DNA from: Nageia nagi
Lineage: Eukaryota > Pinophyta
NCBI GenBank assembly: GCA_050084985.1
Contig: JBITNC010000001.1
Span: forward strand, 6,262,001-6,326,000
DNA: 64,000 nucleotides
Direction: 5' to 3'
Below, one piece after another: positions 33,080-45,370 of the stretch. Position 1 is the first letter of the stretch, and each line of letters starts with the position of its first letter. The notes beneath the pieces were generated by a model. It ran no database searches. It saw only the letters and a list, made by a program, of their open reading frames with translations, and had not been told where the DNA came from. A program made the position numbers and the translations under genes.

Positions 33080-36000
33080 CTAGTTAATCTTTGATTTTGT
33101 CCCTTTCTTCTTGGGTTTCTTGCTAAATGAGTTCTTCATTCCAAGGAAGAAAAGTAAGGCTCCAAAAAGGGATAAATTCTGCACATGTAAGTGAATGTCA
33201 TAATTTATTACTAATCAATGTATCAAAATGTAACATAAAAGAAAAAACGTCACTAATAAAAGAGCCCGGTAAGTAACTCTCCCCAGAATTCAAAGACATT
33301 AGTTTATGTAATATAAAACTTGACTAATTAATTGGTAGAATGCCAAAAGTAAATTCTGTTCAAAAAAATATTACTGCATTTTGAGCTTCTACAGCCTTAT
33401 ACAAGATGACATTCAGGATGTTAGAGCTTATGCTGAAGACCAAAGACAAGAAAGGAAAATTACCAAGCAAAAAAGGAGGTTTAACAACAAACTACTATTA
33501 GACATATCATTAAACAGAACACATGCCCCGTACATACAAAGTTTGAAATATCTTAAGCAGGCAAGGTTCACAAACAGCAATAGATATCAATTTCAAGTTG
33601 TCCATCTTAATCATTGGATGGCAACTATGAAACCTAAGGTCTTGATATAGTACAAATATATAATATATTGAAAAATTCTTTAAATTTCTGACATTTTAAA
33701 TCCTGAGCGGCAACCTTTAAGAACGCTTTGTAACATGGTGAATACATTATATGTCAGGAATAGTAACAATGCATTGACATGAATGACATAATGTATTCAG
33801 GTTGCCTTACAAAAATGCAAATTGAATTTAAAATATTGACAGAATAACACATAATCACATGACAGTGAAATTACAAACCTTCAGAAACTGAACAAACTCC
33901 GAGAGATAAACAGGTGTTGCCATGTCATAGTTGTAGAAGTCATGCATGATTGGTGTCATAGCTGCCAAGAAAATGAGCTGCAAAAAACACGCAAACAGTA
34001 TTCAGTAAGAGTAAAATATGTTCAAAAACTGAGCTGATTTCAATTCCTGATTAGAGACCAACTGATAAGCAACAGGACGGAGACAAACCAGCATGTATGC
34101 CCCCAGGGTACTGCCAAAGATGAAGAGAATGCCTCCAATGCCTTCCAAGCCAATAGCTGCCATCAATAGATGCTTCATCTGTACATGCAATAGAATATAT
34201 TGATATGCTGCTTAAGTTAGTTGTCAACTATATTGTTATGTAAATGATATGAAAAACATGCTGCGCCATTTTGAACTATATGTTCATATTAAGTATAGGC
34301 TTTGCATTTACCAACTTTTTCATAGCAGAACTTAAGAAAATCAAAATATTATATAATAGTATGGCATGGCAGAATGCATTGACTAGCACAAAAACAAATA
34401 TTCTGTGGGGTTTTAGTCACTTGCTCACCTCAACATCCGGTACCTGGTACCCAAGGAGGGTCGTAACATGATTTTTAAATAACCCAAACTTAGGTTCCAT
34501 AGACTTTACTGCTGCTCCTCCATCAGTGCCAAAATCATTTATCCTGAATCAAATTTTCAGCAACAGGATCAATTTATAATCAATAGCAGAACATCTCAAT
34601 ATGATGTTGGACTGTGCCTAGGTTAAGTACACATGAAACTCAGTTACATAACTTCAAGCAACTATAAGCTTCTAGCTTTTAACTGACAACAATGCTTAGC
34701 ACGTATGTTCTGAAACTTTTAACCAATAGAGCAAAAAGCCCAAACCCTTGACATCCAAAAAACTCAATTTTACATATATTGTCATTACCCATATATTGTT
34801 AACCATAACTAAATGAGAAAAATCTATGGATGTTTCTCCAATCACTACTAGTATAGGTTTTCGGACAATAAAATAGTCAAGCAATCAACTACCGAGTTAA
34901 TATTATCATTACTGCAGCAAGAAAATCATAGAAAGGATTATTAATAGAAGTCACTAAATATCACATCTGACCATATGTGAGAATTGTTCAACATGTTTTC
35001 TGAAGGCAAATGGGTAAAATCTACACTATATTATAACATTGCTCTCCTATTATTAGTTTTATTTAGGTACATGTACAAAGACAGAGAGATGGAAATTATT
35101 TTATTATGAGATGTAGAAATATTGAGATTTTTACCAATTCAATATTAGGTTACCAACAAATATGAGGTTGATCAAAGGTGGTTGATCCTCACGCTATGGT
35201 TTCTGTAGCTCATCCACTCTAGGATGGTAACCTTAGCATCCCTAAAAGCTCAATGTAATTCCACACAACACTGCAGAGTGACCATAATGCTTAGGATAGT
35301 ATGTTACTTTGATATGTATTAGACAGACAAGATATGACATTGAATATATTTGGAATTTGTAAATACAGGGTTGGGTGCCTGTTCAAAAAATGCCTTTTTT
35401 TCATAATAAATAATTTTACCCTTACCAAAAAAATATTAGGTTACCAACAAATATTTAGTTACCTGCTTAATTTATGGGACTGATACACATAAATTACAAA
35501 TACAAATTTAGATTGTTCAGTTTAGTGATTAACGTCTCCATTATTTGATACATTTTGACAAGCAAGTGCCAAACTATGATTTCGGATGTAAACTAAAATC
35601 AAGTACCCAAGGCATTTCCATCTAGTGAAGACCTTGGCTCTCCTGCAAAGAATCAAAATGCTGGAATCAAGTAAATTAGGCAAAGTTATCAGACTCGGAA
35701 TTGGATCGGACTCGTTTAGCTGGAAGATTCTGATCTTTAGAGAATAGGCCAAAAATCAACAAAAAAATTGACATTGAAACAAATCATTTTTAGTTATCTC
35801 TCAACATTGCATATAAAATAAGACAACACTCCATATCAAATAACAAATTATACAAGCGAAAACATATTGTAGCATTGGATTTTTCAGTTTTTTACTACAT
35901 ATCAAATGTCCAAGGACCAAAACACATCAAAAATTTCCTAGTTCACAAAACAAAATCTGAACCAATACATTTATCTAGATTCTAATGTCCATTTTGTCTT

Positions 36001-39000
36001 TCTGTACCCCTTCTCAATCTCTCTTTTGTTGCTCTAGGCTTCTACTTCTTGGGAATATGATGGATCCCCTACTTGTGGTTGTGTTGGAATCTATCTCAAA
36101 CACTGTTCCATGGAGTTTCGGGAGAGAGGACAAGGGGTACGACAAGACACATCTTCAAAACTCATATCATATGACTCATGAGACTCAAGAGTCAAAATAT
36201 ATCTTATGGGAGTCTGATACATGAAGTAGAACATAACAAAATGCCAAAATGTATCATATGACTCGTAAGAATCAAGAGTCAAAAATATCATATGACTCAT
36301 CCGATAATATTTTAATGAAAACTAATGAGAGTGTCCAATGGGTTTTGTTCACAATCCCGAAAAGACCTCTTTACAAAAAATAGCACTCAAAATTTTTGGC
36401 ACTCCTCCAAGAATTAAAGTTAGTCTTTTTATAAGGTTCCAAGAATTCAAAAATTTCTGAAAGGAAAAACAGGCATTCCAGAAGGGTAAAAATCATACAA
36501 ATGATATATCTTCTAGCTCCTCCCAGCTGAAGTTTGCAAAGAAAAAGTGAAAAAAAAATCCAATTTTGACCTTTCTTTCCTCCCTGCCGGTGCCCAAAAT
36601 CCTGCAATTTTATGCTGATTTTTTGCCAAAAATCAGGGAAATTTTGGATTGGGAAGCACCAGATTTGGACAAAAAATCGCCACATCAGCAAAATAAAAAT
36701 AATAGGAATTGGTTCCAAAAAAAAATTTAGGCTGCCAATCCCGATTTTTGGCTGATTTTTACAACACTGAAATTAGGTGATACACCAATACCTTTGCTAA
36801 GCTTGCAAGCCTTGGGAATCAATTTCATTTATTTTTTGCCTACAGTTATGCATTATAAAGATTGCCTAATTTATGAGGCTAATACATATAATTACAAATA
36901 CAACTTTAGGTCATTCATTTAGTCATTGACTTTTCCATTATTTAATGCATTCTAACAAATGATCAAGCAAGTGCCAAAAGATTATTTGGGTTGTAAACTA
37001 CAATCAAGTACCAAGGCATAGACATTTCAATACAGTGAAGACCTTTGCTGTCCTTCAAAGAATCAAAATATTCTGACCAAGGAAATTAGGTGACACACTG
37101 CCACTATCATTACCAAGTTTACAAGCCATGGGCATAAAGATTTTGTTGCTATCGCTGCGGACCATTTATCAAGTGCAGCCCCACCCACTCTCATTAGATG
37201 ACACTATTCAAAGCCCACAAACACATGGTATCCACACTGTGTTATATTGAAGAATGAAGGAGATTTAAGAGGTACTGCAAACTGTGCTGTAAGTTGAGTA
37301 CAATCTTACACCAAAGAACACATTGCAGACTATACATGGGCTAGTTGAGGAAAGCCATCAATGCCAGTTGAGGTGAAAGTTCAATATTCAAATGCTGACT
37401 TGCAATTGATGGCTAGGTCAATACTTCTTACAATAATTGCAGACAGGAGAATCCGCAACATTCACACCCCTTCAAATGCTAATCTGCCCTTTAAAGACGT
37501 GTCAAAACTAAACTTCCATTCGGAAAAAATATTCCTTTACCTTTTATTCTTCAACTTTGAATACATAGAAGTCATCAGATTTTTCATCTACTTGCTAAGT
37601 CGAAGTTTACTAAAAAATAAATATTCAATCACCATGTCAGCTGATTTTGATGACTCATGGACTGATAACATTTGAAATTTTCAGCACCATTTCACCACTT
37701 ATGAGCACAAATTCATAATGCACCTCATATTCACTAGTTCAGCAAATTTAATTGCAGAGATTAAATTTTCTGTCAAATTTCTGAGTTTGCCAAATCACAA
37801 CATCAACAAGAAGTTTTCATGAAATATATTTAATCAGAACTTAGAAATATTCATATTATAAATAACAGTGAAAAAAAAAGGTTTAAGTTAGGTTGTTAGT
37901 GCTACCGCATTTCGGCGTGCTTCAATAGAACATACTTGATTATGCTTTAATCTTAATGTTAATTTTGACTACCTCGTTTTTCTAAACCAAATTTGTTCAT
38001 TCAAATCCATTAACTTAGAACTAGCTTAGAGACCACATATACCAAGCACAATTATTATATACAAAAACAGTTTGCGCAGAAACATTAAACCTAAACAATG
38101 CAAGCAGAAAAAACAATATTTGACTAAATGCAGTATTTTTCTTATTTTTTCATCGGAGATCTTCTATATTGGCATCCTAGAGTATTTATCAGATTCAATC
38201 AATGAACCAGTACAAGATGCTTATTTAAAACTTAATTAAAAATGTTCTACATAAATTTAAAAAACTGTACTAAATTTCACCATGCTTAGCAGAGTGAAGT
38301 TGAGAAGTTTACCATAACAATATTCAAATTTCGGGTCCTAATGGACTCGTTGCTGACTTCACAACAAGATGGATTTCAACATGTTGAAGTTAAATATCTA
38401 TACCAATAAAAAAGGACGTAACTTCCCAAACGTAACAAGGAAAGGTACCCTGAGAACAAAACATTACGGTACATACCAGTCAAAAACACCCAAGATCCCA
38501 TGATCTATCGACAAAAAAAGACATACTACCCACAACTTGGCAACTTGCATCATATACACATATTTATATGGACATATACATGTTGATGTCAATATTTGCC
38601 CAGGCAAAGGAACATGAACACCATATATAGTTCATACCTCATATATATTATACCATAAGCAAATCAGCAAACCACATATGAAAAGGTCCCAAAACCAAGA
38701 AATGTATCCCTCCTACCAAAGAGAGATATACATTGAATATACACCCAGATATAACATATGCACGTTGCATATATACGAAGATCTCAGTTGCACATCAAAT
38801 GCTGTAGAAAAAGCCCCAAAACACGAATCATAACATAACTCCTAGTATATAAAAGACATAAACCAAAAGACGACATATACACAATAAATATACAACAAAA
38901 AGACGACATATACACATTGAATATACACCAAAAAGACGACATATACACATTAAACATATACCCTAAGATGTCCTTTGCAACACAAGTGCAAACAAACACA

Positions 39001-39243
39001 GACGATAAAGCTCACTCTTTTACTTCCTAATACTCCAAATCCAAAAGCGGGATCTAATATCAACTAATAACTAAAATAATCCAGACATAAAACATCAGAG
39101 CCTACTAACCCTACAATACCCACCAGATCTACCCAAAAACAAAAGCCAGATATTGGGAAAATATGTATGTCTTACTTCTGCCACGCTGCGAGTATGAATA
39201 TGGAGGAGAAGAGCACTCTTCCGGCGAAAGAAATAAACCCCAT
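33080..39243 (-). CDS. HRLI: HR-like lesion-inducing protein (DoxX-like membrane protein), five exons
   Basis: Coding exons on the minus strand are 39243-39176, 34543-34429, 34178-34089, 33977-33879 and 33178-33080 (68, 115, 90, 99 and 99 nt), giving 156 residues plus stop. All introns are GT-AG and the phases join (WQK/INDFG across exons 1-2). The protein starts MGFISFAGRVLFSSIFILAAW, a first membrane helix, then INDFGTDGGAAVKSMEPKF and YQVPDVE. It continues with a long hydrophobic region (residues ~65-100, GLEGIGGILFIFGSTLGAYML), MHDFYNYDM, and a last helix near 127-138 (LFGALLFFLGMKNS). The lysine-rich tail ends KSKIN, a KxKxx-type ER retrieval signal. This matches the HR-like lesion-inducer family in length and order. 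Overexpression of a tobacco member is known to cause lesions; the native role is unclear. Intact, so probably expressed. Confidence 0.93.
35141..35454 (+). mobile_element. 268 bp retroposed insertion with a perfect 23 bp target duplication
   Basis: An identical 23-base sequence (AATATTAGGTTACC...) occurs at 35141-35163 and 35432-35454. The DNA between (35164-35431) ends in ACCAAAAAA next to the right copy. Long identical flanks plus an A-rich end are the signature of LINE-machinery insertion. It has no coding capacity, so a SINE or a 5'-truncated LINE end is likely. The family was not recognised. Confidence 0.75.
35461..37135. repeat. Duplicated ~275 bp intron segment, first copy split by a hAT-like element
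   Basis: Copy 1 is 35461-35680 plus 36778-36820; copy 2 is about 36863-37135. Shared landmarks in order are TTAATTTATG/CTAATTTATG, AATTACAAATACAA, CAAGCAAGTGCCAAA, AAAGAATCAAAAT, AAATTAGGTGA and AAGCCNTGGG. Copy 2 has no insert at the position of the element. Confidence 0.85.
35681..36769. mobile_element. hAT-like DNA transposon, 1,089 bp, non-autonomous
   Basis: Flanked by a perfect 8 bp duplication AAATTAGG (35673-35680 and 36770-36777), the hAT target size. The ends start CAAAGTTATCAGACTCGG and, in reverse complement, CAGTGTTGTAAAAATCAG; about 11 of 18 bases agree, including the outer CA and GTT. The matching intron duplicate at about 37090 carries a single AAATTAGG, an empty site. No transposase is recognisable inside; 36160-36300 has two or three copies of a CATATGACTC...CAAGAGTCAAAA repeat. 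Confidence 0.8.
38867..38975. repeat. 33 bp minisatellite in intron 1, three copies
   Basis: GACGACATATACACA...AAAAA units recur with a 33 bp period (landmark G at 38869, 38902 and 38935). The minus strand would read an 11-residue repeat, but it lies inside the intron. Confidence 0.85.
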
Positions 39244-39600
39244 TGCTAAAATTGCTCGGAAAATCGCTACAGCAGCTCAAACCAGCGTCGGTAAACCTTC
39301 CAAATCGATTCAAGCGGCCGGAAAGTCGGAAGATCTAAGGCAGAATTTGGGACGGATTTCAGCCGTGAAAATCGATGTATCTCACAATCGAGTAGACCAA
39401 AAAACATCCAAACCCCAGTTCAACAAATCTGCTTACCGTGGTGTAGGTGTGTATTAATACTGGGGTTAGTGTTAGTGTTGACTGACGAGGTTTCTGGACC
39501 GTTAGATCTTGTGTGACGTAGGCGGATTTAAGGGTGCGCATTGCCTGACGTGGTGGGAGCAGAGGGGTTGGGTGATGACGTGGATCGTGATGGATGGATT
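39244..39600 (-). promoter_or_regulatory. Promoter region of the HR-like gene with four spaced TGACG motifs
   Basis: TGACG occurs on the plus strand at 39483, 39514, 39546 and 39576, spaced 31, 32 and 30 bp, some 240-335 bp upstream of the ATG. The last two are TGACGTGG, which also contains an ACGT core. TGACG is the core bound by TGA-type bZIP factors. The region is GC-richer than the intergenic DNA. TATTAATA at about 39451-39458 is a weak TATA candidate. Confidence 0.5.
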
Positions 39601-39879
39601 ATGGAGGAAGGTTTGAATTGATGCGGTGGTGACCTAAGTTGACCAATAAAGAAAGGGCGGGAATTTAAAGGTTTTTGAAGTTGGTACAACAACCAGAAAA
39701 AGGGGTTCAAAATATTTTTTCAAATAAACATTTAATGTAAGTATTTAAATTTAGGTTTTGCTTTATGTTATGTTCATTATGATAGATTTTCATAAAATAA
39801 TTTTTTTTATTATTATTTTTATGGTAGTTTATTTTTGTGGATTTCTATTTTGAAATTAGATTTTGTGTTGTTAGGGTGG

Positions 39880-41640
39880 GGAGGTTTTTTTTATGTCCAA
39901 ATCATTCAAAAGTTGTATTCGACCTATACTCATTTACGAAAAGGGGGATCTATAGAAATACAATGATAGATGAGTATCTTCTAGAATTATGATCCTTTAA
40001 GAGCTTTGATGATCCATTTAGCACGTAAGATAATGTATTAGTGGTGGCATCAAATAGCCTCATGCCTCTAGAATGCTTAAGAAGATAACAAATATCCCAA
40101 GTATCTATGTGGAACCCCTTTTTTTAGAGACATTGGCCCGTAAGAAATCTCTTAACAAATTCTCAAGCTTTTTGTAATAGATCTTTGAAGGGACCTAATA
40201 AGATGAATAATAGACATGAGAAGTGCCAAGGACTTTGGAGCATATTTGGAACTTATCAGTAAGAGAAAGCTTTTTATATGTCATATAGAAAAGCTTCTTC
40301 TCTACTTTTTGGACCACAAAATCCTAAAGATGAGTAGAGAAACTTTGGAAGGCAAAAGGAATGCATGAGAATTTGAAGGTCTCTTTAGGTTGGATTAAAT
40401 GCCCTTGATATTGAGAAAGCCAACTAAGAAGGGATGTTTAAGATTTTCTAAAACAAAAAGTTTTTCTATATTAGATACTAGATCCATAGGCCAAATAAAA
40501 AATCTCCAAGCAAAAAAGGGATGAAGTGGTGAATTCCTTGTCCTCTCGAATGGACAAAAAGGATTCATCAACAAAGTGGCCATTCATAAGATGGATTTAA
40601 GAATTAGGAAGGGAGATCCTATGATTGGACCCTTGATCAACCTTATGGGTAAGTAAATAGCCAAAAGCTTCAACAATAAAAATATATAAAGATAAAGTCA
40701 AAAGATAAACTTACCTAACCAAACGAAAGAGACTAATGGATTTGTATTGATGATTATTTATAATAACAATAGTTGAGGCATCATTAAAAAGGATATTGAC
40801 ATAATTAATAATGTGGGGGCTAAACCCAAGTGCCTACAATATGGTGAGGATAAAATATCACTCAATTTTATCATAGTCTTTCTCAAAATCAATATTGATA
40901 AAAAGTAAATTCTGGTTAGAATATTATTTCCACTCAATGCCTTCCTAAACAAAAATTACATTATAAAGAATATACCTACTTTAAACAAATTTAGATTTTC
41001 ATAGCCAACAATAATGCAAGGCAAGGTCCTAAGCATGAGAGTTAATGCTTTAGCAATAATCTTGTAACTCACATTAAGCAAGGTAATAGGTCTCCAATTG
41101 GTGATTTGATATATCCACCTTTGGTAATACATTTGATATTGCCTTTATTTACAGTGGATCCCAAGAAACCAAATATCATCTCTTCGTTGTAAACATTGAC
41201 AAGGTTTAGGCCAACCATATCCCAAAACTCTTTGTAGAACTCATAAGGGAAGTTATATAGACTAAAACCTTTTTCATTAGATATCTAAGAAATATCTTAA
41301 GAGAGATCATCAAGAGTCAAAATCCTATTTATGTTGCTCCATAAAAAGCTTCTCAAAAACCTTAACATGATATTTAGCCAAAGCTTGTTGTCAAAATGAG
41401 GCAAGAGGTTGAGAATTAAACACCCTCTAATAATAATTTACAAAGGTTAAGGTGATATCAAGAAGGGAAGTAAATCTCTCACCATCAATTTTAATCATTT
41501 GAAATTAAGTGGTATGGGGATTAGGCCTAGTTTAGAGCAAGTGAAGTCTTGCCCAAAATTGGGCACCTTAAGCTTCATATAGCTCATCCTTTTAAAGCTT
41601 GTGATATAATTGAGCCATGTAATCTTGAATAGACGAGATA
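39880..41640 (-). pseudogene. L1-like LINE remnant, minus strand
   Basis: The minus strand carries, across frames, NWRPITLLNVSYKIIAKALT (about 41040-41100), FINIDFEKDYDKIEWYFILT (about 40830-40900), PHIINYVNILFNDAS and a GHFVDESFLS-like catalytic region near 40570. These correspond closely to the RT of the L1 at 20852-24712, so it is probably the same or a sister family. A T-rich stretch at 39800-39826 could be the remains of its poly(A). Many stops and indels. Confidence 0.7.
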
Positions 41641-41699
41641 AAAGGGAAATCTTTTAGATGAATTAAGCCCATTAGTCCCTACCATAGTCTTTGCCCTTA

Positions 41700-43740
41700 T
41701 CTCGACCCTTATGGTTGTAGTCTTTGTAATTGCTACTTGAGAGGGTGTCAATTACCGAATTGAGTGCCTCTCACTACAATGACTCCTCGCTAAGCTCTGT
41801 GACATACTCTGGGCTATCGATGTGATCCTAAAGGCCTCTAGGTCGATAGGCTCTAGCAGTAGTCATTACCATGCCAATGCTCTCATGGTGGCCCTATCCA
41901 CCTCATCTAGTGCTCAGTTGCGCTACCTTGATATGCTACTCAATGTTATGGGGGGCCTCATCTCTAGTGGATCCATCTGGACCACTGCATCTATCAGTAT
42001 CCCAGTCCTATCATCCAAACCTATCAACAATGCCTTTATCTGAGTGGTGATCTTAGCATTAGGGCCCATGCCCCCCTTAACTTGCACTTGGAGGGCATCT
42101 CTCTTCCTAGCCACTACCGTAAACACCACTAATAGGGTCTACATTTTGCTTTGCAAGATGCTACCCCATCCCTTTGTAGCTACCCTAGTAGTTTTCTTTA
42201 CCTTCAACTAACACTGGAGGATGTCAGCTAGTCCTGAGGCTACTGCACATGCTACCTTAGCTATCACCTAAGCTACCATTGCTATAGTCTTTATTGTCTA
42301 CTCTATGACTAACTATGCTTACACCTCCTCCACTTGAGCCTATAATCTATCCCTCTCTACCTGTAGCTCAACCATTTGAGGGTCGAGCTCTCCAAGATGG
42401 AATTATGGGATCCTCGATCTATCCCCCTCCTCCTAAGATGGCTTCTCTGGGATGTTCGTATCCATATCTTATACATGATGTCCCTTAACATCCCCAGGGA
42501 CATCCTTACCTTTGGTATCATCCTTACCCTCTGCCTCCTCTCTAGCCTCTTCATACCATGGGATGACTCCCCCTTTGGGACCCAAGGGTCTATGGTTGGG
42601 CTCCTCAATATCTCTCTACAATTACCCTTACCAGGAGCTAATGTTGCTATGATGTCCACCATGCATCATGGTCGGGTGTGGTGCTTACATCATCTATTAT
42701 TATTTAGCTAGTGGCACATATGGAGCTGCATCAGGCTTTACATACGTAAGCCTCAACCGTGTTTGTACCTCCCTATCAACTCTCCCATATAATACTGGGT
42801 TAAGAGGGACATCCTAAACTAGCTTGTGCTTGCATTGGACTCTCTCAAACCTTAAGATCATCCACATACCTAATGTGGTGGGCCCTGACATGTTGTGTCC
42901 TATATGCATGGGCCAACTACACTACATCCTTCTCCCATGTTGACCCTCCCTGGTAGGGATAGTAGATAATATCCTATGGTTATAGGCCTACAGCATCTCC
43001 CTGTACCACTCAATGTTGCCCTTATTTAGGCATCTCCTTGGCCTCTCCTGCTCATGTTCCTATCAATGAGCATATGATAACTTAATCCTTATCACTAGGG
43101 GGATGTCCCCTATCATCTTCGATTTATGCATGATGATCGATAGTATTTTCGACCTCCCTAACTAAATGTCCTCCCAGGCCCACACCTGTAGTAGTAGCAT
43201 CATGTTGATCCCTCGATTACCTTTGGTGCCCATCCCCTACTCCCTATACATTTGTGCTAGTAGCATCAAGCTCGATGCAATGAATGTCCTCTCTTAGACC
43301 ATCCAGTGATGATCTCAAACATGTTCCAAGGGAACCTAAGTCCCTAGGAATCTGGAAGTATGAATGATGAAATCAATAGCATCACCATCATCTCCCCCCA
43401 TTCAAGGTGACCCTCATGATATAGGGGAGCGATAAGCACCCTTCTAGCCTGGATGTCCCAAGTTTGGTACCCTTCTCTGATGTATGGCCTAATGATTGCC
43501 TTGTCTGTAGCCATAGTGATTTGCTCTCCCTTGAGAGGCATTCTAAAAACCCATAAACATCCTCTAATGTCATTGTCATATCCCCTATTAGGAGCAAGAA
43601 TGTGCATTGATCTAGATCAAAATGCTCTCCTAATGCCATCTTGTACAAGGTGTCTCTCATGATAGGGATAATCCTTCCAGATCCTACAAGCCCCACAGTC
43701 TCTAGCCAATCCCAGTTTGCTTGGGTCAACACCACCCATA
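41700..43740 (-). pseudogene. Plant-mobile-domain-like gene remnant
   Basis: 43735-43388 reads WDWLETVGLVGSGRII...LYKMALGEHFDLDQCTFLL, GDMTMTLEDVYGFL, then in the next frame MPLKGEQITMATDKAIIRPY and LIAPLYHEGHLEWGEM. The pattern (aromatic-rich start, H-x-F-x-L ... G-E-M-T-x-T-L-x-D-V-x-x-L-L) resembles the plant mobile domain, found in host silencing proteins and often carried by transposons. The downstream minus strand to about 42360 (PWVPKGESSHGMKRLERRQR) is less clear. Frameshifts and stops throughout. Assignment is by motif pattern only. Confidence 0.55.
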
Positions 43741-45100
43741 CCTCTATCCATAGAGGTCAAAACTTGTGTTGGAGTTTCATTTGGCATAAATTTTGAGATG
43801 TTAGTATTTGTTAGTCAATTTATTATGTCTATTTTCAAAGCCAATGGTCTCTATGTCTATGTCAATCCTATGTGCTACCTAGGATGCATATTTGAGTTTT
43901 ATTTAAGTTTGCATTTCCTATTTTTCAATGTGTTCCCTTTTGATCAAAATTGTCCTTATAAGGGGTGACTGGTTTAACCTTATTGTCCATTTCTGAGATG
44001 AATTGGCAAGTAGTTTGGATGATTTATCTAATCATCCTTCACCCAGACAACCCCAAATCAGATCGTTCGGTATAAGGATGATTTGCAAAGTTAAAATTTT
44101 GAAAAAAATAAACTATATATGCCTAAAAAATTCAAATTTAAACACATTAAAATTAATAAATATACATAAACAATCTCAATCAATTAACTATATGTGTCTT
44201 GGTTTCTTAATGCCTTGTGTTCCATGGGGTAATCTGAATGCAATATGTGTGTGTTGTTTATTTTCAAGTAGAAAACCTTTTTTAGTTCTTGAAGTCTATA
44301 ATTCTTCCTCTATTAATCATCTCTGATACCTATTCAAAAATTAATATGATCCTTTAGCTTGGATAGGATTTTCATAGTTGTTTGCTAGTGGTAGTGTAAG
44401 GATTCTTATAACAACCAAGTCAAGAGATTGATTCTTTCAACGACTATAGGAATGTATTCAAGTATAATTACAAAATATGTTCATAAACTAACAACTAACT
44501 TTCAATGTCAAATAAATAAATGTGATCATTTCCATGAGTCATAACTTAAAAAAAAATAGTCAAAACAAATGTATAATGCAAACAAATATGTAAAATAAAA
44601 AGAGGGTTTTATGGGTAGGTCATTGACCTTTTTTTGGGGCATATCATATCCACCATGTGTACCTCCCCCTCCCCCTATCAATGCTACCATGTGTGCAGTG
44701 TTTGGTCTAATTCCTTGCCTCCATCTTAATCAATCAAATCCCAATATCAGGTCACCATGTAACAATAACAATCATCAGCTTAAACAGTCAAAATAAGCAG
44801 AAATAAGTCATTTTTACTTTTTATTTTCCATTTTTACCCTAATCGGATCATTCGTAAGATCCTTGATCTCCCAGATGACTTGGTTTACCTAGTTATTCAA
44901 ATGACTTGCAATCGTCAGGATCATCTGCTATGTAATTATTATACTTTGTAAACTTTCGATCATGATCATCGTTTCCTGCTCCATTTAGTCAAACGATCAA
45001 GCGTCTTATCTTATCATCCATCACACCTTCCCATTTGAAGGGGAAATATTCGCACATAATTTCAAACTGATCGAATTTTCACTTTTTAGTAGGTACATCA
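43741..45100. other. Unassigned repeat-like sequence
   Basis: No coding match recognised. It may be untranslated sequence of the element whose LTR starts at 45875. Confidence 0.35.
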
Positions 45101-45177
45101 TGAAATTCATGAGGGGCATGTTGGATGCATGGTCAACCCTTCTTACATCATGAATGTTCATTGGATGATTATCAATT

Positions 45178-45370
45178 CAACATGATGGTTTGGAAATAAA
45201 CATATTCTAACATCATCATGCTTAATATGGTCACTTTAGGTCAACACAATGGATTAACAATAAACACATTATGACATCACCATATTCAACACTATTAGTT
45301 TATCGTGACATGATTGATTAGCGATCAACATATTCAAACATCATCATGCTTAGCTTAGTCATTCTTATGC
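45178..45370 (+). repeat. Three ~64 bp tandem repeats
   Basis: Units begin CAACATGATGG (45178), CAACACAATGG (45242) and GACATGATTGA (45307) and share AATAAACATATT and ACATCATCATGCTTA-like pieces. Confidence 0.75.

Larger units (their letters stand above)
34544..39175 (-). other. Intron 1 of the HR-like gene, 4,632 bp
   Basis: Donor GTAAGA at 39175 and acceptor TTCAG ending at 34544. The intron is large mainly because of inserted repeats: a 268 bp retroposed segment, a hAT-like element, a duplicated segment and a 33 bp minisatellite. The other introns are 250, 111 and 700 bp. Between 37140 and 38860 I see nothing recognisable. Confidence 0.9.

Noticed and set aside
36371-36718. 115-residue minus-strand open frame in the hAT-like element as a transposase
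   Set aside because: No hAT transposase or dimerisation motif; low-complexity Phe/Lys-rich translation.
39167-39457. 96-residue plus-strand open frame across the HR-like first exon
   Set aside because: It is antisense to exon 1 and the promoter of the HR-like gene; composition alone keeps it open.
42376-42711. 111-residue plus-strand open frame
   Set aside because: Antisense to the mobile-domain-like pseudogene; Leu/Pro-rich shadow.
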